A stretch of DNA of 64,000 nt from Rapana venosa (Eukaryota > Mollusca > Gastropoda > Neogastropoda > Muricidae). This document shows positions 24,264 to 35,054 of the stretch, in pieces. Within the stretch, counting starts at the first letter, position 1. Every line of letters begins with the position of its first letter. Both the position numbers and the translations under genes were made by a program. Below the pieces are notes generated by a model, which was given only the letters and a program-made list of their open reading frames with translations, was not told the DNA's origin and searched no databases. Location: NCBI GenBank assembly GCA_028751875.1, contig CM054140.1, positions 15,124,747 through 15,188,746 of the forward strand, given 5' to 3'.

Positions 24264-27200
24264 AAAGAAAGAGGAGAGAGAGAGAGAGAGAGAGGGGGAG
24301 ATGAGAGAGGAGAGATGAGAGAGAGAGAGAGAGGAGAGAGGGAGAGAGAGAGAGAGAGGACAGAGACAGACAGAGACAGACACACACACAGAGGAAGGAT
24401 AAACATTCCTCTTTTGAGGGAAAAAAAGTTTGCTTGTAGATCTAGCAAACAACAAAACTAAAATCATTTCAAGAAAGTGAGAAAAAGCTAAGCTGCAATA
24501 ACGTAGTTATAATTCACAGGAAAAACCAATGAAAATGGTTACCACAGAAAGTGGGTGTAACCTCAGTGCAAGCATACAGCACTGCCAAGCTTGTTTTACT
24601 CATTATTTAGATATTTTTCTTAGCTCTACTCATGAAATTCGGTATATGACAAGATCAACCAACAGCTGGTGTTTATTGCACTTGTGAGCCACAAAATGCA
24701 TAATACAGTAGAACTCGGTTATAAGGAGTGCTCGGGAACCGAAAATTTTACTCCTTATAACCGAGGTTCCTTATAACAGAGTTCTCGGATATAAGGAGTA
24801 CCCAAGCCCAACTACCTTATAACCAGACTTTTGCCGTTTTTCGGTGTCAGAATCAGCAACTCTCTCTCTCTCTCTCTCTCTCTCTCGCTCGCTCGCTCGC
24901 TCGTACAATGAAACAACAATCTGATGAAAATTACTCAAACAGCTATATTCATCTTTTTTTTTTTTAAATTCAAAAAAAACAACAACACAAAACGCACACT
25001 TTGTTAAACTGAAAGCGAGTGTAGTAACCAAACAAAAAGAAGCAAAAAGGACGCTAAACAACCCCGTTTAGAACAACAAAACCTGAATCCTGAAAGTAAA
25101 ACAAATGGTAGCAATAAGTACAGAATTATTGTTAATCGTTGAAACGATAAGTCCTTTATGAGGCCATAGGCACTTCACTTGGTGAATTAAGTCGTGTTGA
25201 TTGGCTTTACCTACTGGAATACATCATCTGGCATGGTTTCTGCATATGATTGAATCAAAATGTGATACGAAATGAAAAAAAAAAAAGTCATTTAGTGTAG
25301 TAACGTAGCTTACATCACGTAGATCTAACTAAAAATAACATTTTGTAAACGTTCATGAAAAAAAACACACGAAACTAAGAGCACTTTGGCAACTTTTGAT
25401 ATGGGTGCTGTGACTACATACAGATGTGTATGTCCATGTCCACTTTGCGTTGATCCGAAGGTCAAGGTCCCTCAACAGTGACATATGGTGACGTAGCTCA
25501 AGGATACTTGACACTCTTTCAAAATGTCCGCATAAGTTTCGGAGATAAATCTTTTCCTCGAAGTGTGGGGCATGTGGAATTCGGAAGAGCGGATTGTGGG
25601 TCAGCCATTTCCTGGAGAAAGGGGTGATGGCCGTGTAGACAACCACGGTTGTCTGAAGGAGCGTTGTGGCGGCAGAGATCTCAACATCAGACCCCCATGC
25701 CCTGGCCTGCATTGTATGTTGCGTCAGATAACTCCCAAGGTGACCCGCAAATGTTTCCTGGTTTTCAAGCATGAAATCTAGCAGCATCTCCTTCAGGCGC
25801 TCGTGTTGGTCCTGTGTCCCGCAAAGCTCAAAGCTAAGTGCCCTGTAGAGACAATTTCCGTCTCCAGCAATTTTGTCCACCTCATAAGGTGGGCGAAGCT
25901 GTTGCTTGATTTCTCTGTCGGGTAGAACTTTGGGATAGGGAAAGCCTAATCTTTTACATTGCTCTTTTCGCCATTCTTTATTAGTCGGGTGGAATCGATC
26001 TGGCTCAGGATTTTGTACCTTGGTGATTTCTATGCCCGTGTATGCATCATCACGTTTTTTCTCGCTTCATTTCCATTCGTCATCTTCTCTCCTTCCTTGC
26101 ACTCTTTCACCTTCATCTCTCTTTCCTGTTTCTTCCTCTGCGGGTCGACTCCATCCACCCCCCACTCTTCTCTACTCATCCCCCCTACTCCTCCGTATTC
26201 ACTGTTGCAAGCTTTTCCTCCACCTCTGCCTACGTCTTTTCCATCCCTTCTCTTTTTAATCGGCGTTTGCATGCTTCTCTTTTCCTCTCTTTCAGTTAAA
26301 TCATCTTCTCTCAGATCTGAATCATCTTTTGTTCCCTGTTCATCCCCTTCTCCCTTTCTTTCAAACCACCCACCCTTCCCTCCTGAGGGTTCCGAATCTG
26401 TCTTTTTACGTTTCCGCCCTTCTGTTTCTCTTGTCTTGTCTGTCTCTTCATCCTTCTTCCGTGCATTCTCCCCTTCGCATTTTTCCTTCATCTCTCTTTC
26501 TTTCGTTTCGCTTGCTTTCTCTTTTTCACATTTCGCCCCTGTTCTTGTTCCGACATCTTGGAGACGAACGGAATTGAGTTTCGCGAAAGCAAAGGCCTAT
26601 GAAATAACTCAACCTACTTTCGGTTTCAAGCTGGTGCAGTCGGTACTCCTTATAACCGGGCTCAGGGTCGATTTGGGGCAATATTTTTCACTCCTTATAA
26701 GCGAGGTATTGTATAACCGAGCTCCTTATAACCGAGTTTTCGCAAGTCATAACAAAGAACAAAGTAAATCGGGGATTTTTTTTTTGCTCCTTATAACCGA
26801 GCTCCTTATAACCGGGCCCGACTGTAAAAAGAAATGGTTTTGTGCATGCTGTGCAACTTTAACTCTGCCCTGGTCTTACTTTATTGAACACCTTTGTTGT
26901 TGCTCCCTCTCCTTTTTTTTAATTAATTTTTTTTAACCCATGATGGGTCAAGTGAAAACAGCTTTTTTCCCCTTTGGTTTAACCTATCATGGATAAAATG
27001 ATTCTTTGTTTCTTGGTTTGTTTTTTTCTTTTTTTCTAAATCTTTTATGGATCGATTAATCCTCGATTTCCCTCTCACCTAATCGGCGTCACCATGCATA
27101 ATATAACAATCCATGTTATGCATTTAAATAAAAATTCATGTGAACGATGTCTAATCTTACGGGTTCTGTCGGATCCATCCCAGATTGTCCATGGTGAATG

Positions 27201-28481
27201 ACTTGTGTGACTTGTGTTGGTCACTGGCTTTGGGAGGAGAAAAGAAACACTCTGCATCCAGCATCAGGTGTTCGTGAGTCAGCGTGATACCCAGTGAACT
27301 GGGTGCCTTTAGTCCACATACTGGAAAAAGACACACAAGGAATTTCAATGTAAAATATGATGGTTAGAGTGCACATGGTGCTTTCAGTATACTTCTAAAT
27401 AAGTACTGAAATCCTTAGAATTTTTGTCTCCAGTTTGCATTTTGGACAAATTAAGAGAAAAAACATTGCTTGAAAAATGTTATTGCAATTCCCCTTTCTT
27501 TCTTTTTTCAATTAACATTTGCCAACATCAAACAAAACGATGACATGATGATAAACATTGGGATGAAAGGACTTGAAAGTCCTTTGACTGGTAATGGTAT
27601 ATATTAAAAAAATATTCAACAGCTAAAATAAACAAAATTCTCCTTGATATTGACTCATGACACTCTCTGTCGATATGTCAATGAGAGGGATCAGCATGCT
27701 GAAGTTGGCCTGACATCTGTCCACTTAAACTGCACAAAAATTGTCAATTAATGAGGGAAGGGTGGTGCATATCTAACTCCACTCTCACCAAAGGTACAGA
27801 ATGCTGCTGTGTGCAGGACAGCCCTGACATTGACACAAATGTGCAAATTGATTGTCAGCAGACATAAAGGAGGAAAAGAGTCATGGCTTGTCTTTAAAAG
27901 AAAGGGGGGTGGGGTGGAGGAAGTGATCTAAAGGGGAGAAAAACAGGAAGGAAAATAATAACAGCTAACAATATAACAACAAATCAAAGACAGAAGCAAA
28001 GGAAGTGGCAGAAATGAGGATATTACAAATATATTTTCCTGGAGGTGGAAAAAACATTGTGTTATGAGAGCACTTGACCCCTGCTGAAGCTGTGTTGGGA
28101 ATTTAACTGCCCACCCATAAGCTGACATACAACTAAGACATAGGACTTTTAAGATAGCAGAAAAAATATGTAACATGACAATGACTTAAAGGCCGAAGTC
28201 TAATAAACTTTAATCTGAAATTCTTGTGCATAACTCTTTATAGAGAGTGGGTTAGGACTGGAAAGTAGGCCACCGGTGACGGTGTGGAATCGCTTTGTTG
28301 TAGGTCAACCATCCACTATAGCCTACTAGGCGTAGACTAGATATTCTTCACTGATCAGTCTGCAATAACTAGCAGTGTTGTGCATACTTATTGTCATGGC
28401 TATCTTTCTTTGCATCAAAACTCTAGGACCGGTTTTATGCTTCTTACCACACCTGTCTGAATTTTGCCTTTGCGTCCTGCC
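18672..28481 (-). CDS. PTER: PTER-like phosphotriesterase-related hydrolase, copy 2; complete, 8 exons, 350 aa
   Basis: Complete tandem paralogue of the PTER copy to its left. Coding exons in order: 28451-28481, 27161-27320, 23560-23632, 22918-23029, 22293-22448, 21171-21335, 19773-19990, 18672-18809. They sum to 1053 nt with every phase matching, giving 350 aa, close to the about 349 of vertebrate PTER. Expected binuclear metal ligands: H26 and H28 (THEHL), E169 (GVIGEVG; Glu in place of the bacterial carboxy-Lys), H201 (VIIHPG), H230 (MSHLDR), D298 (AHDIHTK). The C-terminus carries the conserved KYGGHGYSHI block and ends WLTFSK. No signal peptide is seen, so it is probably cytosolic. The start was chosen because MAGRKGKIQT joins in phase 1 to VCGL, as in copy 1. 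Intron 2 holds a 2.1-kb transposon. The known mammalian activity is N-acetyltaurine hydrolysis; substrate use here is inferred. Confidence 0.95.
19120..19385 (+). mobile_element. SINE-A copy in PTER copy 2 intron 7
   Basis: Diverged full-length head and body, ending at TAAACAGATGACAAAATT. Confidence 0.7.
19425..19555 (+). repeat. Family D copy
   Basis: AGAATGTGGCTACCTCAATGG-type start and TCACCATTGGTGAACCATGG end. Confidence 0.7.
20615..21150. repeat. About 93-bp minisatellite, 5-6 units, PTER copy 2 intron 6
   Basis: Each unit has CCATCTACTAGGAAAACAGA, AACAAAAACACACAC, GTACATTACAATAACA and a variable C/A or CA tract. Units start near 20630, 20742, 20820, 20899, 20983 and 21066. The last partial unit (CACCATCTACTAGGACATCA) runs to within 20 bp of the exon 6 donor. 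Confidence 0.85.
21430..21715. repeat. GA/GACA/CA compound microsatellite
   Basis: Purine-rich GGGA, CA, GACA, GA and GACA arrays in intron 5 of PTER copy 2. The ORFs across it are shadows. Confidence 0.9.
23720..24060 (+). repeat. Interspersed repeat family C
   Basis: Matches 37187-37530 over about 340 bp, including GTTGTTATGTTAAGAGCTTG and AGCTTTTGGCCTGGGCCA. Class unknown; no coding capacity. It lies in PTER copy 2 intron 2. Confidence 0.7.
24226..24395. repeat. (GT)n-(GA)n-(CAGA)n microsatellite
   Basis: GT array, then a long GA-rich tract, then CAGA/CA repeats. Confidence 0.9.
25353..26066 (-). CDS. OTU-domain cysteine protease-like protein inside a DNA transposon
   Basis: The frame is open from 26066 to TAA-type stop at 25353 (about 237 codons) with no ATG in this frame near the domain. 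Visible OTU signatures: KIAGDGNCLYRALS (Asp and nucleophile Cys of DGNC), WGSDVEISAATTLL in mid-domain, and LCGHFERVSS (candidate catalytic His). Upstream it reads QNPEPDRFHPTNKEWRKEQC, then PYPKVLPDREIKQQLRPPYE. OTU proteins are deubiquitinases, and OTU domains are also cargo in several transposon classes. Start and upstream joining are unclear: the charged N-terminal frame at 26030-26491 overlaps in another frame, so a splice or frameshift near 26045 is needed. The catalytic set looks complete. Confidence 0.8.
   Translation of the reverse strand, partial: SEKKRDDAYTGIEITKVQNPEPDRFHPTNKEWRKEQCKRLGFPYPKVLPDREIKQQLRPPYEVDKIAGDGNCLYRALSFELCGTQDQHERLKEMLLDFMLENQETFAGHLGSYLTQHTMQARAWGSDVEISAATTLLQTTVVVYTAITPFSRKWLTHNPLFRIPHAPHFEEKIYLRNLCGHFERVSSILELRHHMSLLRDLDLRINAKWTWTYTSVCSHSTHIKSCQSALSFVCFFS
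26030..26556 (-). pseudogene. Lys/Glu-rich N-terminal region of the transposon OTU protein, split over two frames
   Basis: An ATG at 26556 opens 22 codons (MSEQEQGRNVKKRKQAKRKK then ER) before TGA. One base out of frame, a second stretch (26491-26030) encodes a very charged segment with EGRKRKKTDSEPSGGKGG and TPIKKRRDGKDVGRGG. It ends ARKNVMMHT just where the OTU frame reads DDAYTGIEITK. Both junctions need a one-base shift, so this copy is probably mutated, or introns or assembly errors intervene. The KRKK and KKRR runs look like nuclear localisation signals. Confidence 0.5.
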
Positions 28482-28658
28482 ATGGTGCATAAAACAATAA
28501 TAATTGTTATGTTTTGTAGACCGGCAGCTGTGCCTATTTTTCTTTGACCCCGTTTTGAGAATCGTCCCCCTTGGCCACAAAAATTAGTGAAACTAACCTC
28601 CCTTCTCCTTTCACTTTCATTTCACTTTGGTTGTGCTGAAGGTACAAAGGATCCAACA
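28482..28658. promoter_or_regulatory. Putative bidirectional promoter between PTER copy 2 and UQCC2
   Basis: Only 177 bp separate the PTER copy 2 start codon (minus) from the UQCC2 start codon (plus). Both 5' UTRs and both core promoters must therefore lie in or overlap this stretch, unless upstream non-coding exons exist. I see no clear TATA box. The UQCC2 side carries a pyrimidine-rich tract (about 28595-28625). Function is inferred from spacing alone. Confidence 0.5.
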
Positions 28659-29033
28659 ATGTCAGCCACAAGGTATCGCAATTTCTTCAAACTTTGCGAA
28701 GCATGGCCTCTGGATCCATCAAAACCGGGTCGAGACTTGGCAGCTGTGATCCGGCAGCGAGTGGCAGAAGCTTTCAAAATGGGTGAAAACTCACAGATAA
28801 ACGATGTGACCAAGTGTGACAGGGATTACGAAAGCTTGCACAGATTGGCAACTGATTATTACAAAACGAAGTACCAGGAGAAAACAGCTGCCAGAACTGT
28901 GGGAGCGACAGGACTTTCTGTTGAGCAGTGTCACGCAGTCATGTCGTCTGAAACGATGGAGGAACTGCAGAAGAGCGAACTTGGATTCTTCGCGAAACTG
29001 AAGCAAACGTTTACAGCTGAGAGACCAACCTAA
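28659..29033 (+). CDS. UQCC2: UQCC2-like mitochondrial complex III assembly factor, 124 aa
   Basis: UQCC2 (Cbp6/MNF1 family) works with UQCC1 in the mitochondrion to stabilise newly made cytochrome b during complex III assembly. The start MSATRYRNFFKLCEAWPLD and the following GRDLAA-RQRVAEAF-GEN, YESLHRL-YYK-KY and GLSVEQ blocks align end to end with animal UQCC2. The length (124 aa) matches the vertebrate protein (about 126). An upstream in-frame ATG at 28587 would add 24 residues without family similarity, so the internal ATG is preferred. It is one uninterrupted exon, unlike the multi-exon human gene. It sits 177 bp head to head with PTER copy 2, and a poly(A) signal follows 75 bp after the stop. 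A retrocopy cannot be excluded, but the ORF is fully intact. Confidence 0.93.
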   Translation: MSATRYRNFFKLCEAWPLDPSKPGRDLAAVIRQRVAEAFKMGENSQINDVTKCDRDYESLHRLATDYYKTKYQEKTAARTVGATGLSVEQCHAVMSSETMEELQKSELGFFAKLKQTFTAERPT

Positions 29034-29108
29034 TGTTGATTATAGATTAGTATGCTCTAGAGACAAAAGATGACCGCGTGAATACGGAATGGTCAGCCAC
29101 AGCAAGAA

Positions 29109-29114
29109 AATAAA
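29109..29114 (+). terminator. Poly(A) signal AATAAA for UQCC2
   Basis: A canonical AATAAA lies 75 bp after the UQCC2 stop codon, followed by a T/G-rich stretch. It would give a short 3' UTR. Confidence 0.5.
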
Positions 29115-31080
29115 AGTGTTGGGGTAGTCAGACGTCTTGAAGACAGTTTTTTAACCTTGACAATTTGATAAGTTATGAGTTAGTGTTAGTATGGTCAGCA
29201 GATTTGAAAGTATTTAGAGCCTATAGAAAAAAAAAAGTTGTATTCAAAGTCGATATATATTGTTTTATTAGGCTATGAATGGCGAATAAGATTTAGTTGT
29301 GCTATTTCAAAGACTTGATGATTACCTTATGAAGTGTACATAAGATCATTATTTATTGAATGTGCATCATAAATTCATATAGTGTGATTTCATCATCATG
29401 ACCATGAAACAATGTCCCTTGAAAATTTGTTTGTCTGTTATAGATCATCAGATTGACGTAAGATTCACTCTCAAGGGATGACTGTTGAATTAGACCACTG
29501 ACCAATGAGTCACTGAATGTAAAGAATAGCAGCTTTTGTTCATGACTTCATACTGTCAACATCATGCATTATATGCCAGGACATACTATGTTGTGTCCAT
29601 GTCAAAGGCTCAAACCTGCCTAGATCTTGGCAGGATTAGCAATACCTTCTTTGTTATCATTATGCAAAAAGAAAATATCTCAGATTATTGATATTTTATA
29701 CTATGGTCATACTGTGATTTCAGTGTTGTTTTCTCCTCTACTTCCATTGCTTGTAGTTGTAGGGAGAATGTGGCTCTCAAAGTCTCCAGGATTTTTGTGT
29801 GTAAGTTTATGAATGGAAGATTGTCATTGGAAAAAAGAGATGTTTGTCACCATTTTAAATTGAACATCTTCTTTTTTGTAAATATTGTCATCAGTGAGTG
29901 TGGGGATTAGACATAGGAGTGTTCTTTATTTTTGATCAGAATGGGTGCCAGTGAACACCACAAAATAGTGACACAACTTTAGTGCAGGATCTTCCCTGGG
30001 TGGTGATTTTATAGCAGCTAGAAAGTGATGGTTTCCTATGGATTGCTGATTTTTTTTTTTACTTAGGGTGTTAGGGCATTGGTATCTTTAGTGAGATAGA
30101 GATGAATTATATGACTGAAACATTGTGAGATTTCAGAGCAAAAATGTTTTCTGAAGTGGTCTAATTTCATTTCACTTATGGGTATGGGTAAACAACAATG
30201 CTGCATTAAAATTTTTAAATATTCTAAGTGAGATCATGTGTTATTCTCTCTGTTTTGTAAAAGCACATTTAATAGATGTTTGTTTTTATAATCTTATGAT
30301 TACTTTTTTGATATTCACATGTCCATGTTTTTTTCTGTCTTCTTTCAATGTAACTGTAAGCTGTACTCAGTGTATTGCATGTAACTTATAAGTAAGTATT
30401 GATGATGATATTTTATATATTATTATTAGATTATATTCATTATAATATATGCCATCTTTGAAAGATTTTAGCTTTTAAATAGTTTTTTTTCTGAATCTTT
30501 GATACATCAATTTTATGATAATTGCAAAGTTGTATTGGTTACCTGCACTTGTTTTTCTCCACTTTCTTTCTTCAGTCATATATGTCTGATGTCTGATACG
30601 CTGATATGATCACTTTCAAACATGAGACAAAAAACAGTGTAAGTTCATTTTTCTTCTTCTTCTGTGTTCCCTGGCCATGCTAAATTTTTAATCCAGTTTG
30701 GATGGCAAGGGCTGCTGTCTCTCCCATAGTTTTTCCTGGAGCTCTACTGGGCTGGGCCCTGTCTGATGTCTCAGAGTGTTTAAGGTAGGGCAGGACTGCA
30801 GAATATGGGAGGGAGCTTGTGGACCTGAGGTCAGTGTAGGATATTTTTAGGTGGTGGAGAAGAGATAGGAGTTGGTGGTGTCCTGTTAGCAATCTTCTTC
30901 TCTTTTCTGTGTTTTCTTACTGGGTGGGGTGTGTTGCATTGTGCCTGGTCTTCTCTTGTGCTTATCAGTTTGCAGGAGGTCTTTCTGTTGGTCTTGGCCA
31001 ACACATTCTGACTTTGGAGCAGCTCTTTTTTGTGTGTACATGATATATGTTGAGTATGTTCATGTTTACCGTAATCCACA
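29115..31080. other. Intergenic DNA downstream of UQCC2, no gene seen
   Basis: AT-rich, unique-looking sequence without splice-bounded ORFs. Late alternative UQCC2 polyadenylation cannot be excluded. Confidence 0.5.
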
Positions 31081-31084
31081 AAAT

Positions 31085-31330
31085 GTTTATATGAATTATG
31101 GGATCTTAAACATATAATTATATAGATATATATTTGATCTTCTGCAAGTGTAATCACAAAGGAAATTAAGGCACTGGCAGGTTTGTTGTTTTAAGTTGAT
31201 CTGGGAGATCATAAGTATCCCCACCCATAATCTACCAGATGCTGTCGCCAAGATTCAAACCCATGACTTCATGGACCCGCAAGATTGAAGTCAAAACTAT
31301 CTTAACGACTTTGACAGCATCTGTAGTGTT
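31085..31330 (-). repeat. Family I copy (tRNA-derived SINE)
   Basis: Continuous version of the split copy at 14205-14710: AATTATGGGATCTTAAACAT, AAAGGAAATTAAGGCACTGG and TGGACCCGCAAGATTGAAGT. Confidence 0.65.
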
Positions 31331-31463
31331 AGCAGTCCGAAGATCTAGCTGAAGAATGCTATCGTTTTCATTTTCTGGCCCAATGGCTGGGCACTGGTAG
31401 GTCTACCATGCTTTCCTGAAGCTGTTGCTTCTCAGTATTGTCTTTGTTTTGCTATTATATATG

Positions 31464-31603
31464 TGGTGGATCGGTGGTCTAGAGGTAACGCGCCTGTCTA
31501 GAAAGCGAAAAGTCCGGGTCTGAAGTGTGCGGCGGTTCGTACCCCGTTTGGACCGGAAATTTTTCCCCCATCCATTAGACCATGAGTGGTGGTCTGGGCG
31601 CTA

Positions 31604-31634
<31 letters not shown>

Positions 31635-31968
31635 CGTGTGTTACACGTAATTATTTAGCGCACGTAAAAAAAACCCACGGCAACAAAAGAGTTGTCCCTG
31701 GCAAAATTCTTAGAAAAAAGCCACTCTGATAGGGAAACAAATACAGCTGCAGAAAAAAAAAAAAAAAAAAAAGGGTGAAAGGGTGGCGCAGCGCTAAGTG
31801 GCGACGCGTTCTCCCGCTCTCCCCGGGGAGAGCAGCCCGAATTTCACGGAGAGAAATCTGCCGTGACTTAAAGTGGTATGAAATAACATCTGAGCGCTTT
31901 GATTTGTTGCTTTACAAGATTCAGCGCTATATAAATTCCATACATTATTATTATTATTATTATTATAT
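31464..31968 (+). mobile_element. SINE-B, full-length, about 505 bp
   Basis: tRNA-like head (GATCGGTGGTCTAGAGGTAA with a B-box-like GGTTCGTACCC), then CATGAGTGGTGGTCTGGGCG and CTTTCGGATGAGACGATAAA. An A tract and a GGCGCAGCGCTAAGTGGCG block follow. It ends AGCGCTATATAAATTCCATA and (ATT)n. Partial copies: 13262, 41435, 47765, 55060 and 56505. Confidence 0.85.
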
Positions 31969-32362
31969 GACATGGGTGGGCTGGCTGCTCCAGGTTGCTG
32001 CCTGCCTTGGATAGCAGTTCACTTCTGAGGGGATCCATTGTAGCACCACTGCAGTTCTCTGACTGAGGAGGCTTAGTTCTTATCTGATGTCTTTTAGGAA
32101 AGTTCATTTTTTAATTAATCATGAGACAGAAAACAATTCAAGTTTATACTAGTGATATAATTTTGCAGTGAAAGGGTGAAATGTGTTCATTTTTAGGTAA
32201 TAAAAGTATGAATGATTACTGCTGTACCCCCCAAAAAATCTTTGAATGGACCAGAAAGAGAAATTTTTATGACTGCGAAAATGTTTACTGATGAAACTGC
32301 TTTTTACTTGTTGCCAAGTATTTTTTGCATGGGTGGATGATTATGACAGTGCATCACATTCT

Positions 32363-32364
32363 TG

Positions 32365-32407
<43 letters not shown>
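32363..32407. repeat. (GT)n microsatellite
   Basis: GT array upstream of TRMT13. The remaining 31970-33200 stretch shows no supportable gene. Confidence 0.9.
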
Positions 32408-32411
<4 letters not shown>

Positions 32412-33214
32412 AAAATAATGAAATTCAGTATAGTATGTAAAATATCAGTGTCAAGTTTGCATACATGTTCTTGCATTGGAACACGTTTTGATGATCAGTA
32501 GTACAAAAATTAGGCAATATAGGGATGGCTGGCAAATTCATCTCAATAAAGAGTGTAAAAGAATGTTGAGTAAGCTTGTGGGGTTTTGTTTTTTGTATGT
32601 GTGCATCTTTGGCCCAGTGTTCTGTCTGTTTCTCCCACAATCTTTTAGCCTCTTATCACACGCTCTTGACTGTGCATGTGTCTTCAATTTTACATCTGTT
32701 CATTTAAAGTGATTGTGTGTGTGTGTGTGTGTGTGTGTGCTTGCTTGCTTAAAATCTGGCAATGAATTTCACATTTCTTCATTTCAAGCAGTTGAACACT
32801 TTGATGGTATTAAAATACCTAAAATTCAGTCCAACAGTAATGGTCGAGTGTTGCCTTTTGTTGGGCATGTCACAGCTGAATCATTTATCCAGTGATCACC
32901 AATGCATTGCTTCAGTTTAACAGAAAACTATAACCACCTCCTGAAGTAATGCTGGCGACAGTATTGTTGTGTCACGGTACCCAGACTTTGACTGAGTGTG
33001 TGTAGCAATTGATGGCGTTTTAGCCCAACGTGAAACACGCCCTGTCAACAAAAGTAATGTAGACCTGCATGCCTAACTTGTAAGATCGAAAGTAAGGGAA
33101 GGGAAACAACCCTAATATGCATTTCCTCTACCATGGTGGCAAGCATGCTGGGCTAACACGCTATTGTTTGTAAGTCATTTTTGTGTAACGGCCGTATAAC
33201 AGCAGTTTTTGAAG

Positions 33215-33431
33215 ATGAGTGACGCTTTACAACCAGCAGAAGGACAGTGTGCTTTTTTCTTGCCAAAGAAGAAGCGGTTTTGTCGATTTAGACCCAATGC
33301 CGGGCAGAAATACTGTCCTGAACATGCCTGCGTTTTGGGGGTAAGTAGCCTATGGCTATACAGTATAACTATAACTCTTATAACCTTCACACCCACACAC
33401 ACTCCCACACTCACTCACCCTCTCACACACA

Positions 33432-33498
<67 letters not shown>

Positions 33499-33508
33499 GC
33501 ACGCACGC

Positions 33509-33556
<48 letters not shown>

Positions 33557-33688
33557 ATTCACTCTCATTCTCTCTCTCTCACACACACACACCAGCACAA
33601 CACAACACACACTGTAACAGTGTAAGCCAAGCTTGAGCACACATACACTCTAGTAGTAGTACCCATTCATACACAATTGCACATTGTT

Positions 33689-33727
<39 letters not shown>

Positions 33728-34005
33728 GACACACACACACACACACAGAGTGAAATATTACTTTGAGAAGAGATGTTAAAATGAAGACCACACACAAAGA
33801 GATTAATGTGTGTGTGTGTGTGCATTATGTGTATGTGTTGTGTGTGTGTGTGTGTGTGTGTTTGTCTGAGAGAGAGAATTTTTATTTTTCAAGGGTTACC
33901 CTAAAGATTTACAAATACATTTTTTGCCATCTAGCCCTTGCCCTGATTAGGAACAACAAAATAACCTATGATTCAAAGAAAAGGAATCAATAAGATATTG
34001 TATTC

Positions 34006-34050
<45 letters not shown>

Positions 34051-35013
34051 AATTATAACATGGATCCATGATAATTATATCGATTTGAAGCCAAGCCTAG
34101 TCTTACACTTTCAGTTAATGTGTCCATTTTGTTTACCAATCTAAATACTAAAAACATATTATGATATTATTAATGTATCAACATATGTCAGTAAATATTC
34201 AATAGAATTGGCTGTTAGTGTTACTGATTGTTTCCATCTGCCAGACACCTAGTCACTGAGAAGCATATATATATATATATATATATAAACTATTGTATTG
34301 AAAGATGATAACATTAAGAATAATAATATAATTATGTGACGCTCCTCCACAAAATGAATCACTTTACACCTGACCCACTTTTCTGCTACAACTGTACAAG
34401 CCATTTTAGGCAGGTGGGGTAATTGAAATTTTGATTGATTATAAAACTATAGCCATTATTCTACCTTGTTAAGTTATGAAATATCAAGGTGTAATTTTGT
34501 TTCCTTTTACTTTTTAATGTGTTTTAAAAATATCCAAGCCCTCATTCTGACCACCTATCACTGTATCAGTGCAATGCTGAACTTATAATTTTCTGAAATT
34601 TCTTATTGTTTGATTTTCAATTTTGTTGGTATTGAATAGCCTCTTTATTGCAAATTAAAATAATAACGTGTCATTAAATATTGACGTTGGTGCAGTGTGA
34701 CTCATTACATGGTGGAGCATCACATTAATTTGTGATCAATAATACTATTGATAGTAAAACAGCATCCACTATTGTTGAAAAGAATTTCATGATAATATTA
34801 ATAGCAAAGATCTATGTTAAATGGTTGGGTTTTTTTTGTATTGATGACTGAAAATTTAATGTGAAGGATATAAGTTTGCAAAGCAATAGGAACCAACCTA
34901 ACACAAGTTTTTATTTTACATTTTCAGGTGGCACTGGAGAGAAAGAGGATTGTCTGCCCTTTAAATCCCAAACAGTGAGTGGCAAAATATGATGTTGTAG
35001 AGGTTCAGTATTT

Positions 35014-35054
<41 letters not shown>

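Larger units (their letters stand above)
24706..26824 (-). mobile_element. pogo/Tigger-like DNA transposon, 2119 bp, carrying an OTU-domain ORF
   Basis: Ends share CAGT and CGGTTATAAGGAG in inverted orientation (23-bp TIR, about 4 mismatches) and are flanked by TA at 24704-24705 and 26825-26826. CTCCTTATAACCGAG-type motifs recur in both orientations just inside both ends (24706-24800 and 26640-26824), as expected of transposase-binding subterminal repeats. No DDE transposase or CENP-B HTH is visible. The only recognisable cargo is the OTU-like ORF on the minus strand. It lies in PTER copy 2 intron 2. Confidence 0.75.

Noticed and set aside
25959..26936. 325-codon plus-strand ORF
   Set aside because: Antisense shadow of the Lys/Glu-rich transposon ORF; Ser/Phe/Leu-rich composition mirrors the opposite strand.
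28587..28658. N-terminal extension of UQCC2 as signal peptide
   Set aside because: The 24 extra residues look hydrophobic, but family members start at the MSATRYR-equivalent position, so it is more likely 5' UTR.
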